Origin: CAZPRY01 sp964589175
GTDB taxonomy: Bacteria > Fidelibacterota > UBA2242
Reading direction: 5' to 3'
Assembly: GCA_964589175.1 (NCBI GenBank)
Contig: CAZPRY010000065.1
Coordinates: forward strand, 1 to 16,728
Length of the DNA: 16,728 nt
In this document: positions 1 through 8,745 of the stretch, piece after piece
How the letters are laid out: the number at the start of each line of letters is the position of its first letter
Position numbering within the stretch: the stretch's first letter is position 1
Position numbers and translations under genes: made by a program
The notes under the pieces: generated by a model
Seen by the model: the letters and a program-made list of their open reading frames with translations, nothing else
Databases searched by the model: none
Told to the model about the DNA's origin: nothing

Positions 1-227
1 TGCTGTTTACGCACATTCCGGCCCGTTGTACGATCAAGATCTTCACGTCAAGTGGTGTTTTTGTTGATGAAATCAAGGTCACGGATAATTCAGCAGAGAA
101 TGGAATTGTGCATTGGGACATGCTGACCAACGAGGGCCTGGAGATTGCTGCAGGCGTCTACTTGTATCATGTGAAATCGGAAGAAACCGGCAAAGAAAAA
201 CTCGGTAAGTTTGCCGTTATCAAATAG
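1..227 (+). CDS. C-terminal fragment of a secreted protein with FlgD-like sorting domain
   Basis: The gene enters from the left edge; the reading frame starts at base 3 and ends at the TAG at 225-227, giving about 74 residues. The fragment begins LFTHIPARCTIKIFTSSG and continues to a VHWD, an AAGVYLYHV and a final LGKFAVIK. This is the pattern of the FlgD-like immunoglobulin fold that ends many surface or secreted proteins of FCB-group bacteria and acts as a type IX secretion sorting tail. The enzymatic or binding part lies upstream and cannot be seen, so the function is unknown. The tail differs from that of the protein at 5222-7141: its turn motif is PARC and it ends in VIK rather than a final basic residue. 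The assignment of the tail is fairly secure from pattern; the role of the whole protein is not. Confidence 0.8.
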   Translation, partial: LFTHIPARCTIKIFTSSGVFVDEIKVTDNSAENGIVHWDMLTNEGLEIAAGVYLYHVKSEETGKEKLGKFAVIK

Positions 228-265
228 ATGGAAATTAAACGAAAATATATTCAGAGTGTTAATCG

Positions 266-394
266 ATGAGCAAGAGAATTGCTGTAATTTATTTCCTTTT
301 AATTAGTACCATAATTCCAAAAACCTTGTATTTTCGGACAACCGGTGCAGTCGCCGGTAAAAATTCTGAGTGCGACATCTTCAGGAGAATATGA
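266..394 (+). CDS. possible 42-residue ORF with signal-peptide-like N-terminus
   Basis: An ATG at 266 opens a 42-codon frame that starts MSKRIAVIYFLLISTIIPKT: two basic residues and then a hydrophobic run, as in a signal peptide or small membrane peptide. Its TGA (392-394) overlaps both candidate start codons of the downstream mannosidase gene, so translation could be coupled. A 13-codon frame (228-269) sits directly after the upstream TAG, and its own TGA overlaps this ATG. No good ribosome binding site precedes 266, and the second half of the peptide has no recognisable feature. It may be a leader, a decayed signal sequence or chance. Confidence 0.25.
   Translation: MSKRIAVIYFLLISTIIPKTLYFRTTGAVAGKNSECDIFRRI
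297..316. promoter_or_regulatory. shared AT-rich motif, copy 1
   Basis: TTTTAATTAGTACCATAATT matches a second site at 3567-3586 at 18 of 20 positions. Both contain AATTA-N6-TAATT, a short inverted repeat that could bind a dimeric regulator. The bases CATAAT at 310-315 also resemble a -10 box, but no convincing -35 box sits at the usual distance. It lies 77 bases before the preferred start at 394. A regulatory role is inferred only from the repetition and position. Confidence 0.4.
383..387 (+). promoter_or_regulatory. ribosome binding site deciding the GH38 start
   Basis: AGGAG lies 3 bases before the ATG at 391 and 6 bases before the ATG at 394. The second spacing is more normal, so 394 is preferred. 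The upstream GTG at 370 in the same frame has no such site and would add residues ahead of the signal peptide. Confidence 0.65.
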
Positions 395-3300
395 TGTATT
401 CGCATTGCCTGGCTAATATTGCCCGATTGAGATCACTTATCTGGTTATTTAGTATCAGCCTGACGGTTATTGCGATATTGACAACCGTAGGAATATCTGC
501 TGATAAAAATTCCCCGGGAATGGCCGGTACCGCTAGAGTTGAAAATGAGGTGTTGACGATTGAACGGATTTCGACAGTACATTTCTTGAATGTCGAGCCC
601 ACTGTGCTGTTTATAAAGGAGCAAAATAAACTTTTACAGATAGTGAAAGTTGCTATTGCGAGCACATCCGAAGTTGCGAATGTAATGATGAATATAAAAA
701 TTGGTGATTGGGAACAGTCGACAACTTTAGGAGAATTGGGAAAGGGCGAATCGAATTTCAAGATTTATATCCCCGATCTCGATAAGCCGACGACAGCGAA
801 ATTTTATATCGAGACTGGTGGAAAAATTCTGGATCGATTTGAAACGAAATTGCAGCCGCAACGCCATTGGGAAGTATTTCTGGTTCCCATTACTCACCAT
901 GATTTAGGCTATACGGAGGTGATTGAAAATATTTTCTATAAGTATAACGGTTTCTATAATGATGTTTTGCGTTTTTGTGAAGCGACCGAAAACTTCCCCG
1001 AAGAGTCAAAGTATCGATATACAGCGGAGCAAGCCTGGTCTTTAGTGCATTTCATCGAAAATCAACCGGAAGAAGTTATAAAGAGGCTGGCAAAGTACAT
1101 TCAGGAAGGAAGAATAGAGACACACGCATTTTTCGGGAATGAAATAACAGGTTTGTGCGGTCATGAAGAATTGATACGATTGATGTATCCGTCGTTTCGG
1201 TTGAAACGGGAGTATGGCCTAACGGTGGGTGTCGCCTCGATAACCGATGTTGCCGGATTGAGCTGGGGAATACCCACGGTACTAGCCGGGGCCGGTGTCA
1301 AGTATTTCTATGGGGGAATGCCGAATTACATGGATTCCGTCGATAACAACATTCACCAGTTTTGGGATGAAGCATCTGTCTTGCGACATGGTCGCCAGCC
1401 TGAAGCATTCCGCTGGGAAGGGCCCAACGGCGAATCCGTTTTGTTCTATTTTGGCAATACGGGTGCCTGGAATTGTTATGGATGCTGGCTTCCGAAATCG
1501 TATGAAGCGGCCGTTGAAGAACTTCCCGGAATGTTAAAGACCATGGAGGATAACGGAAGTCAATTTTCCGTAGTACGCTATGGTTCCTGGGGTTGTGGAG
1601 ACAATCGACCTCCGGACATCAAGACAAGCCAGATTGCACGTGAGTGGAATAAGAAGTGGGCCTATCCCAAACTTATCGTGGCCACGAGTTCCATGTTCTT
1701 CAAGGAATTGGAAAAACAGTGTCAGGATGTTCGTGTGTTTCGCGGTGAACTGACGCATTCCGATTATGTTCATGGAGCCATGTCGACCGCCAAAGAGACG
1801 AGCATCAATCGGAATGCGCATGATAAAATACTTGCGGCTGAAAAGTTCGCGGCAATCGCATCGACGGTCAGCGATTACTCCTATCCTGCGGAAGAAATAC
1901 GGCAGGCTTATAACAATATGCTGCTCTATGATGAGCATACCTGGGGTATGGCGCATCCATACGGGGCCGCTGAGGATTGGAATTGGAGTGATAAAAACCA
2001 CTATGCCTTGAAGGCCGCCGGTTTGACAGAGTCTGTTTTAGAAAAGAGCCTGGCGAAAATTGCGTACTCCCTTAGGATTGACGATGAAGGTCCCCACCTT
2101 GTTGTATTCAATCCCCTCTCTTTTTCGAGGACCGATATAGTCCGGGTGCCTTGTACTGAACTTGAGATGCCAGTGGATATCATCGACGATGAAACCGGAC
2201 AAAAAATCCCCTGCCAAATCTATGAAATAAAAGGGCCGCGATCGCTGGTTCCCTATGCCGGTGATCGCTACTCTATGGGACAGTTCAATCCCGCAGAACT
2301 CGCCGACCTGGTTTTTGTTGCGGAGGATGTCCCATCTCTGGGCTACAAGACCTATCGATTGGTACCGGGGGAACAAGTTGTGATCCCAGCTGGCGATGAA
2401 ACATCGAAAGAGACAATCCTGGAAAACGATTTCTTCAAAGTAGTTGTGAATTCCTCTACGGGTGCAGTTGAGAGTATTTATGATAAACAATTGGCCAGGC
2501 AATTAGTTAATCCGGAAGCAGCGTATAATTTGAATCAATTCGTGACTCGCTCGACTCGGACTTCGGAACAACGGACTATAGAAAATGTCAGAATATGCAA
2601 AGGCCAGAGCGGGCCTGTTTTCAGCAGCATCGTCATATCCGGCGAAGGTATCGGCTGTCCGCAGATTACTCAGGAAATCATGCTTTTTGAAAAGATCAAA
2701 CGGATCGATTTTGCGAATAGAATTTTGAAGGATAATACACCCCTCAGGGAGGTCTATTTTGCTTTTCCGTTTCAAATGAACGATCCCCATTTTCAGTACG
2801 AAAGTTCCGATGCTGTTGTCGAGCCCCTGGTGGACCAGTTTCCGGGTTCGAACACCAGCTATTATACCGTACAACATTGGGCGAATGTCAGTGATGGCAA
2901 GATGGGTATCACCCTGACTTCCGTCGATTCACATCTTCTGGAATTTGGCGGGCTGTGGCCCTGTTATGTATCACCGGGCGCCCATCTTGGTGTGATGCCG
3001 GTAGACAGGGGCTGGATGGATAATATCCCCGATAAATTTACCAATGGTCATATTTACGCCTTTGTTATGGACAATAACTTTTGCACGAATTTTTCACCTG
3101 CCCAACAAGGTGATCTGTTATTTCGTTATTCTTTGACATCGCACGAAGGTGACTGGAAATCGGGGCGATCACGGGATTTCGGCTGGGCTGCGACGAATCC
3201 CCTGATCCCGGTAGTTGTCGAGGGCAAAATTGAAGGGCGACTTGATCGGAAAACGTCTTTTGTGCAGATAGACAAACCGAATGTCCTTATCCTGGCGTTA

Positions 3301-3519
3301 AAAAGGGCGGAAAATAACAATGATATCATCCTACGGCTGATCGAAACCGAGGGGCAAAAGGTTGATGCCACCGTCACGCTGCCTTATCTTTCCATTAAGA
3401 AAACCTACCTGACGAATTTGGTAGAGGAAAATATAAAAGAAGTAGCCTGCAGTGAGCATGAAATTACCGTAGCAGTCAAGGCTTTCGGGATAACGACGAT
3501 TCGCTTGCAAATACCTTAA
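394..3519 (+). CDS. secreted GH38-type alpha-mannosidase-like glycoside hydrolase
   Basis: Predicted exported glycosidase of about 1041 residues, probably removing alpha-mannose from a glycan. Residues 1-35 form a Sec signal (basic start, then WLFSISLTVIAILTTVGISA). A beta-rich domain follows to about 160. The GH38 catalytic domain starts at VPITHHDLGYTE, where H169 and D170 fit the zinc-binding His-x-Asp pattern. D285 in ITDVAGLSWG fits the family's aspartate nucleophile, and YDEHTWG (H515) may give another metal ligand. From about 560 to the end lie the beta-sandwich domains usual for GH38. The end (FGITTIRLQIP) is not a sorting tail. The start was chosen by the AGGAG at 383-387; 391 and a GTG at 370 are alternatives. 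The family call is firm. The substrate is inferred: GH38 relatives of this HHDLGYT type are poorly characterised, and mannose specificity is not visible in the sequence. Confidence 0.85.
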   Translation: MYSHCLANIARLRSLIWLFSISLTVIAILTTVGISADKNSPGMAGTARVENEVLTIERISTVHFLNVEPTVLFIKEQNKLLQIVKVAIASTSEVANVMMNIKIGDWEQSTTLGELGKGESNFKIYIPDLDKPTTAKFYIETGGKILDRFETKLQPQRHWEVFLVPITHHDLGYTEVIENIFYKYNGFYNDVLRFCEATENFPEESKYRYTAEQAWSLVHFIENQPEEVIKRLAKYIQEGRIETHAFFGNEITGLCGHEELIRLMYPSFRLKREYGLTVGVASITDVAGLSWGIPTVLAGAGVKYFYGGMPNYMDSVDNNIHQFWDEASVLRHGRQPEAFRWEGPNGESVLFYFGNTGAWNCYGCWLPKSYEAAVEELPGMLKTMEDNGSQFSVVRYGSWGCGDNRPPDIKTSQIAREWNKKWAYPKLIVATSSMFFKELEKQCQDVRVFRGELTHSDYVHGAMSTAKETSINRNAHDKILAAEKFAAIASTVSDYSYPAEEIRQAYNNMLLYDEHTWGMAHPYGAAEDWNWSDKNHYALKAAGLTESVLEKSLAKIAYSLRIDDEGPHLVVFNPLSFSRTDIVRVPCTELEMPVDIIDDETGQKIPCQIYEIKGPRSLVPYAGDRYSMGQFNPAELADLVFVAEDVPSLGYKTYRLVPGEQVVIPAGDETSKETILENDFFKVVVNSSTGAVESIYDKQLARQLVNPEAAYNLNQFVTRSTRTSEQRTIENVRICKGQSGPVFSSIVISGEGIGCPQITQEIMLFEKIKRIDFANRILKDNTPLREVYFAFPFQMNDPHFQYESSDAVVEPLVDQFPGSNTSYYTVQHWANVSDGKMGITLTSVDSHLLEFGGLWPCYVSPGAHLGVMPVDRGWMDNIPDKFTNGHIYAFVMDNNFCTNFSPAQQGDLLFRYSLTSHEGDWKSGRSRDFGWAATNPLIPVVVEGKIEGRLDRKTSFVQIDKPNVLILALKRAENNNDIILRLIETEGQKVDATVTLPYLSIKKTYLTNLVEENIKEVACSEHEITVAVKAFGITTIRLQIP

Positions 3520-3566
3520 TAATGGAAATGATAAGTTATCTGCATGAGCCTACGCATATATAAAGA

Positions 3567-3586
3567 TTTTAATTAGTAACTTAATT
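3567..3586. promoter_or_regulatory. shared AT-rich motif, copy 2
   Basis: TTTTAATTAGTAACTTAATT is the near-copy of the site at 297-316 and keeps the AATTA-N6-TAATT inverted repeat. It lies 59 bases before the start at 3646, in the only other sizeable gap of the first half of the window. No copy was seen in the gaps before 8746, 11790 or 16436; the gap before 11790 has only a weak resemblance (GATTAGTGAT). It may be an operator, or part of a promoter for the genes from 3646 on. Confidence 0.4.
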
Positions 3587-3645
3587 GAAAAGAGCAGTAG
3601 TTTGAATGGGTGGAATAGCAGAAATAAAGTAAAGAAGATGGGAAT

Positions 3646-5187
3646 ATGAAAAAAAAGAAAATATCTATAGCGATTTTATCTGTGAGTATTTTGGTAATCT
3701 TACTGTTATCATTGATTTTGATTGTCAGAAATCAAAAACCAAAATCAAAAGAAATAATCCTTGCAAAAGTCGGGGATAAAACGATTTCATTAAATGAATT
3801 TATCGGAAGAGCAGAATATACCCTCCGGCCACAATATTGTAAAGGCAGCGACAATATCAGTAAAAAGGTCGTGTTAAATTCTCTTATCGCCGAAAAAATG
3901 TTCGCACTTGAAGCCGGCGATACAAATAAGTTGGCCCAAAATGAGCGCTTTCAAAGATTTATCGAAGGGCGCAAACAGCAGGCAATGCGCGAGTGGCTTT
4001 TTCATAAAGAAGGATTCGAGAAAGTCAAAGTTGATACCAGCGAGATAAAGAAAATCTATCAATTGGCAGGGCGGAAATATCGCGTCACCTATTACAGCCT
4101 GAATAATGATTCGCTTGCCGAATTAATCGGAAAAGAACTGAGTGCAAACAAGGAATTGTTTGGTCCGATTTATTTCGAACTCAGCGGTTCGGATACGATT
4201 CCGGGCAGAGAAGTAGATTATAACGTTCGAGAGAGTGAGATCGTCCATAAGGCCCTCTTTTCTGAGAAACTTAATGTTGGGGATGTGATCGGGCCCCTGA
4301 AAACCGGAGACGGTTCATATCTCGTCATGAGGGTGAATGGCTGGGTTGATTCCCACGTCATGACGGAAACGGATGTGTCCCGCCGCTGGAACGACGTCAA
4401 AGAAGAATTGACCAATCAGAAGGCCACGCGGATTTATGAAGAATATGTTGCCGGAGTCATGAAAGGCAGGCGAATCGATTTCTTTCCGGATACCTTTCAT
4501 AAAATGGTAGACGTTATCGGTCCCCAGTATTTTTCCGCCCTCGAAAAGGACAAAGAACTTTTCATGAACAAGGCGTTTGACAAAGAAATTGAAAACATCG
4601 CCCCCGACATTGGAAAGCAGATTGAAGATTTCATCGATGAGCCTTTATTCCAAGTTGACGGAAAAATCTGGACAGTTCGGGATTTTGGCGAAGAAATTGA
4701 AGTACACCCACTGGTGTACCGGAATAAAAAGATGCCCAAAAATGATTTCGCGAATCAGTTCAAATTAGCGATCGTCGATATGATTCGTGACAAATATCTT
4801 GCCGGTGAGGCCTACAAAGCAGGATATGATAAAGTTGGAATCGTGAGCAGGAATGTTGGGATGTGGCGGGATGCCAGCATCGCACTTTATCATAAAGGTC
4901 AATATCTCAAGAAAGTAAATTCGGGGGAGACAAATCCGTTGGTTCAAATCGAAAAGTACCTGAATCCCTATATCAATGAATTACAGCAGCAATATGCAGC
5001 TGAAATTGAAGTGAATGTGGAAGAATTCGATAAAATAAATCTGACGCGTACCGATATGTTCGTGACCCAATCCAATGTCCCGTTTCCGATCATGGTTCCC
5101 TCATTTCCGCAGCTGACTACGGATTATAAACTGGATTATGGGAAGAGGATGAAAACGGATCAAAACGAAAAAATACAGGACAAATAA
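3646..5187 (+). CDS. membrane-anchored SurA/PPIase-like folding factor
   Basis: A 513-residue protein predicted to act in the periplasm as a chaperone or peptidyl-prolyl isomerase for exported proteins. The N-terminus is MKKKKIS followed by a long hydrophobic helix (about 8-28) with no good cleavage site or lipobox, so it is probably anchored. Residues 40-140 look like a SurA N-terminal chaperone domain: ILAKVGDKTISLNEF, then VLNSLIAEKMFALEAG. Residues 150-245 resemble a divergent PPIC (parvulin) domain, with a run ending in GDVIGPLKTGDGSYLVMRVNGW. A further segment near 340-430 (QVDGKIWTVRDFGEEIE) looks like a second SurA-type helix set. The protein is longer than PrsA or SurA. Its stop is 34 bases before the protease gene, suggesting that it helps fold that protein or other cargo. 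Catalytic activity is uncertain because the isomerase core is weak. The ribosome binding site is poor. Confidence 0.6.
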   Translation: MKKKKISIAILSVSILVILLLSLILIVRNQKPKSKEIILAKVGDKTISLNEFIGRAEYTLRPQYCKGSDNISKKVVLNSLIAEKMFALEAGDTNKLAQNERFQRFIEGRKQQAMREWLFHKEGFEKVKVDTSEIKKIYQLAGRKYRVTYYSLNNDSLAELIGKELSANKELFGPIYFELSGSDTIPGREVDYNVRESEIVHKALFSEKLNVGDVIGPLKTGDGSYLVMRVNGWVDSHVMTETDVSRRWNDVKEELTNQKATRIYEEYVAGVMKGRRIDFFPDTFHKMVDVIGPQYFSALEKDKELFMNKAFDKEIENIAPDIGKQIEDFIDEPLFQVDGKIWTVRDFGEEIEVHPLVYRNKKMPKNDFANQFKLAIVDMIRDKYLAGEAYKAGYDKVGIVSRNVGMWRDASIALYHKGQYLKKVNSGETNPLVQIEKYLNPYINELQQQYAAEIEVNVEEFDKINLTRTDMFVTQSNVPFPIMVPSFPQLTTDYKLDYGKRMKTDQNEKIQDK

Positions 5188-5221
5188 ACATTGCTAAAAG
5201 CAGAGATGCGGAGGTTTATGA

Positions 5222-7141
5222 ATGAATAAAAAACAATTGCTGATCACAGCTCTGGCGACGCTAATCATTGTCAGCTTACCCTTTTTTAATTTGCTGGGTG
5301 AGAATACGGAATCAAGGAATCAATCGGCGCAACTTCAACTGAATAAATTCTGGGAAACAGAAGAGATCATGTCTGATTATGTGAAAAACGCAGAGATTGT
5401 TTATGAGAATTATTTGGCTACGGATTTTGATGACGAATTCCAGGTGAATATCATCAGGCAATCGACCAATTATGGCGACGCCTCGGAAGATAATTATTTG
5501 GTCGTTGTAAATCAGAGTCTATACAATCCCGCCACTATGAGTTCTTTTACAACGTATATCGACGATCTTGAATCAGAAGGTTGGTCGGTAAGATTGGTTA
5601 CCTGTACCAATACCGGTGACCCGGTTCTGTTTCGAGACTATTTGATTCAGGAATATAATGATAATTATATCCGCGGAACGTTTCTAATCGGTGGCCTGCC
5701 GGTGGCCTACTATGAGATGCCAATGACCAATGCTGATGGCGATACAACCGGGTGGAATTTCTTTCCCTGCGATTTGTACTACATGGATACCGACGGCGAA
5801 TGGATCGATAATTGTGGGTATAAAGGGCGCTATGATGACCATACGGGCGCGGTGTATCCTGACATGTGGGTGGGGCGTCTGTACACGCCAACGATGACCT
5901 ATCATGAAGTCACGGAAGCCCAACACGTAACGCGATATTTGCAGAAGTGTCACAACTACCGTGAGGGTACGCTACGATTGAAGGACCAGGCACTCTGCTA
6001 TGTGCAGCCGGATTGGGCGGGTCCGCCGGAGCAGAGCGAGGTATTTATTGTATACGATGAAGTGGGTTTTTACAATGATGGGATAGAGGGAGTGACCGTC
6101 TCGGCCGCAGATTATCGCTACAGAGTTAGGGCCAGCACTAATAATAGATATGAATGGTGTTATATCGCTGCGCATTCATCCGCGACTTATCACGGTTTTA
6201 GCGATGGGGGTTTTTTTAGCGAAGAGGTTGATGACATCGATGTGCAAGTGCTCTTTTTTCTGAATTTTAATTGCACCTCGGCGCTTATAACGGCCAATAA
6301 CTGTATTTGCAGCTGGTATGTTATGCAGGATCCTTACGGTCTTATATCCTTAGGTTCAAGCAAACCCGGTAGTATGGTTTGCCAGGCAGATTACTATACC
6401 GGGCTGAGTACCGGTAATACAATTGGGGATGCTTATCTTTTTTGGGGACTCGCCTATTTTGAAATGCGTGACTGGCATTACGGATTAATTCTATCTGGAG
6501 ACCCAACTCTGAAAATCGGTCGATTTATGGAAAAACCGGGTCCAAATTTTTCCTATGCCCTATCGCCCGACCGAGACGATGTTGTCTCGACGGCCACACC
6601 CACATTTGAATGGACGGCCACCGATGGCGCCGATCATTATAAACTGATCATTGAGGGGAATTCGGCGATTTGGTCTTCCGGGGACCTCCAGGCTACATCG
6701 TTTCAGGTTCCCAGTGATTTATTAAAGAATAAGGTCGACTACACCTGGACGGTGAAAGCCTATGCCGGTCTTGAGTGCATCGATTTTTCCCAACCTAGAT
6801 CGTTCAGCTACGTGAATCAGGCAACGGCCATAGATCCGTTTGACGATGACGAGACACTGCCCCGGGATTTGGCAATCCTGGGCAACTTTCCGAATCCTTT
6901 TAACTCGTCAACCATGATCTCTTTTTATGTTCCGGATCGACAGCCGATCAGTGTAAAAGTGTATAATGCGCTGGGGCAACATGTTAAAACGCTGCTGAAC
7001 CGGGAGTTTTTATCGGGTAGCCAGACGGTGGCCTGGGACGGTACGAACGAAGCGGGCCGGCCTGCAACCAGCGGTTTGTATTTTTGCCGGATTTCCGACG
7101 GCAATGAACTTAAAATGAGCAAAATGCTCTTTATACGATAA
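5222..7141 (+). CDS. gingipain-like (family C25) cysteine peptidase with type IX sorting tail
   Basis: A 639-residue secreted protein, predicted to cleave proteins outside the cell. A Sec signal covers about 1-26. Residues 92-435 follow the C25 caspase-like fold: NYLVVVN, FLIGGLPVAYYEMP, then FPCDLYYMDTDGEWID and YPDMWVGRL, and a closing GLILSGDPTLKIG. The likely dyad is a histidine in AAHSSATYHGF (H318 or H324) and C351 in FLNFNCTSA. Residues 440-535 form a fibronectin/Ig-like domain (TPTFEWTATDGADHYKLII). The last 85 or so residues are a FlgD-like sorting domain starting ILGNFPNPFNSSTMISF and ending KMLFIR. The GGAGG at 5210-5214, 7 bases upstream, supports the start. It is not PorU, the T9SS sortase itself, because it carries its own sorting tail. 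Extra cysteines (C313, C361, C363) may form disulfides. The substrate is unknown; in this setting it may be the protein part of a glycoprotein or proteoglycan. Confidence 0.78.
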   Translation: MNKKQLLITALATLIIVSLPFFNLLGENTESRNQSAQLQLNKFWETEEIMSDYVKNAEIVYENYLATDFDDEFQVNIIRQSTNYGDASEDNYLVVVNQSLYNPATMSSFTTYIDDLESEGWSVRLVTCTNTGDPVLFRDYLIQEYNDNYIRGTFLIGGLPVAYYEMPMTNADGDTTGWNFFPCDLYYMDTDGEWIDNCGYKGRYDDHTGAVYPDMWVGRLYTPTMTYHEVTEAQHVTRYLQKCHNYREGTLRLKDQALCYVQPDWAGPPEQSEVFIVYDEVGFYNDGIEGVTVSAADYRYRVRASTNNRYEWCYIAAHSSATYHGFSDGGFFSEEVDDIDVQVLFFLNFNCTSALITANNCICSWYVMQDPYGLISLGSSKPGSMVCQADYYTGLSTGNTIGDAYLFWGLAYFEMRDWHYGLILSGDPTLKIGRFMEKPGPNFSYALSPDRDDVVSTATPTFEWTATDGADHYKLIIEGNSAIWSSGDLQATSFQVPSDLLKNKVDYTWTVKAYAGLECIDFSQPRSFSYVNQATAIDPFDDDETLPRDLAILGNFPNPFNSSTMISFYVPDRQPISVKVYNALGQHVKTLLNREFLSGSQTVAWDGTNEAGRPATSGLYFCRISDGNELKMSKMLFIR

Positions 7142-7155
7142 ACGAGAGAGATCTT

Positions 7156-8700
7156 ATGGAAGCCAATAAAAGCGATAAAAGAATGCCTCAAAAGCCCAGG
7201 AAATCTTCAAGGCGGGAATTCTTAAAAACGGTTGGTGCTACAGCCGCGTTTCTACCCTTGATTGCCGGAGGCGTGCGGAAACCTCAAACGCTGAAAAAAA
7301 TCCAAAACGTTGCAAAACCCCGGAATATCATTTTTATCCTCAGTGATGATCACCGCTCTGATTTTATGGGCTTCTTAGGTAAGCCTTCATTTTTGGAAAC
7401 CCCTAACCTGGACCGCTTTGCCAGCGGCGGCGCTCATTTCCAGAACAGCTTTGTCAGCACCTCGCTCTGTTCTCCAAGCCGTGCTTCGATTCTCACGGGT
7501 CAATATGCCCATAATCACGGCGTGGTTGACAATATTTCCAAAGTACCGGAGGGCACGATTTTCTTCCCGCAATATCTGCAGGAAATCGGCTATGAAACGG
7601 CCTTCATCGGCAAATGGCACATGGGAGAGACCGTCGAGAGCGATGAACCGCGGCCCGGCTTTGACCATTGGATCAGTTTTCCCGGTCTGGGGCATTATCA
7701 CAATCCGATGATGAACATCAACGGGAAGCGCATCAAACACGAGGGCTATATTACGGACTTGCTCACAGATTATGCCCTGGATTGGATGCAGCAGGACCAC
7801 GAAAAACCATTTTTCCTGTGTCTTTCCCACAAGGCAGTCCATTCCCTGTTCAAACCGGCCGCCAGGCATCTAGGAAAGTATGCCGACGTTCCGCTGGAAT
7901 ATCCCAAAAGTATGGCCAATACAGAAGAAAACTACCGCGGTAAACCGGCCTGGGTGAAAGCCCAGCGCGATACCTATCACGGCCTGGATCGGATGTACTA
8001 CGGTGAAATAGATTTCGACACTTTTTATCGGAGCTATTGTGAGACACTGCTGGGAATTGACGATAGTATCGGCCGCGTAATGGACGCGCTGGAGAGCTCC
8101 GGCACGACGCAGTCCACCCTCGTTTTGTATACGAGTGATAACGGCTTTAGTTTTGGCGAACATGGGCTACTCGATAAACGGCACATGTATGAAGAATCCA
8201 TCCGCGTGCCGCTGATCGTCCATTGTCCCGAAATCATCAAGCCCGGCACGAAGGTATCTCAGATGGTGCAGAATATCGATATCGCCCCGACTATGCTGGA
8301 GCTCGCCGGGCTCGAGGCTCCGGACTATATGGATGGCCGCTCGTTCCTGCCGCTTTTAGAGGGCAGGGAAGTCCCCTGGCGCGACGTGATCCTGTACGAG
8401 TATTTCTGGGAACGTCCTTTCCCATATACACCAACAGTCCATGGTATCCGTACAGATCGCTATAAGTATATTCATTACTATGGTATCTGGGATACCGATG
8501 AATTTTATGACCTGCAGAACGATCCGGAAGAGATGCACAATCTCATCGTTAGCCCGGAACACGAGGAATTGATCAAGGAATATAATGAGCGCTTGTTTAC
8601 GATGCTCGAATCCACAGGCGGAATGCTGATACCTCTGAGAAGAGATGAATCTGCCCTCAGGTGGGATCGGAAATCCCTGAAACTGGAGACAGAGACTTAG
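7156..8700 (+). CDS. S1-family sulfatase, possibly GlcNAc-6-sulfatase-like (S1_11 type)
   Basis: A 514-residue exported sulfatase that hydrolyses sulfate esters. The N-terminus carries a Tat motif, SRREFLK (18-24), before a hydrophobic stretch. Visible S1 hallmarks are D64-D65 for calcium, CSPSR with C105 as the residue converted to formylglycine, GKWH (K153, H155), SHKAVH near 225-229, D328-N329 for calcium, and K341 in LLDKRHMYEESIRVP. The C-terminal YDLQNDPEEMHNL is also typical of the family. The run from YHNPMMNINGK to GYITDLLTDYALDW resembles the mucin-desulfating N-acetylglucosamine-6-sulfatase group (SulfAtlas S1_11); that subfamily call rests on memory of the family, not a search. 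It starts 14 bases after the protease stop, so cotranscription is likely. The ribosome binding site (GAGAGAG) is modest. Maturation needs an FGE or anaerobic maturase encoded elsewhere. Confidence 0.9.
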   Translation: MEANKSDKRMPQKPRKSSRREFLKTVGATAAFLPLIAGGVRKPQTLKKIQNVAKPRNIIFILSDDHRSDFMGFLGKPSFLETPNLDRFASGGAHFQNSFVSTSLCSPSRASILTGQYAHNHGVVDNISKVPEGTIFFPQYLQEIGYETAFIGKWHMGETVESDEPRPGFDHWISFPGLGHYHNPMMNINGKRIKHEGYITDLLTDYALDWMQQDHEKPFFLCLSHKAVHSLFKPAARHLGKYADVPLEYPKSMANTEENYRGKPAWVKAQRDTYHGLDRMYYGEIDFDTFYRSYCETLLGIDDSIGRVMDALESSGTTQSTLVLYTSDNGFSFGEHGLLDKRHMYEESIRVPLIVHCPEIIKPGTKVSQMVQNIDIAPTMLELAGLEAPDYMDGRSFLPLLEGREVPWRDVILYEYFWERPFPYTPTVHGIRTDRYKYIHYYGIWDTDEFYDLQNDPEEMHNLIVSPEHEELIKEYNERLFTMLESTGGMLIPLRRDESALRWDRKSLKLETET

Positions 8701-8745
8701 AGTGAGTCCTACGCAAGCAGGAACGCGAGGATTAAGAGGATTAAA

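Noticed and set aside
279..315. Sigma-70-like promoter with TTGCTG (279-284) and CATAAT (310-315)
   Set aside because: The spacing of 25 bases is far from the usual 16-18, and FCB bacteria often use different promoter sequences.
5222..7141. Identification of the C25 protein as the T9SS sortase PorU
   Set aside because: PorU is larger and has no cleavable FlgD-like sorting tail of this kind; this protein looks like T9SS cargo.
7387..7869. 160-codon open frame on the minus strand
   Set aside because: It lies wholly opposite the sulfatase catalytic core, whose motifs are all intact; the frame is a shadow of that gene.
8728..8745. Duplicated GAGGATTA before the second sulfatase as a regulatory repeat
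   Set aside because: The unit is only 8 bases, and the second copy is explained by the ribosome binding site; chance or slippage is enough.
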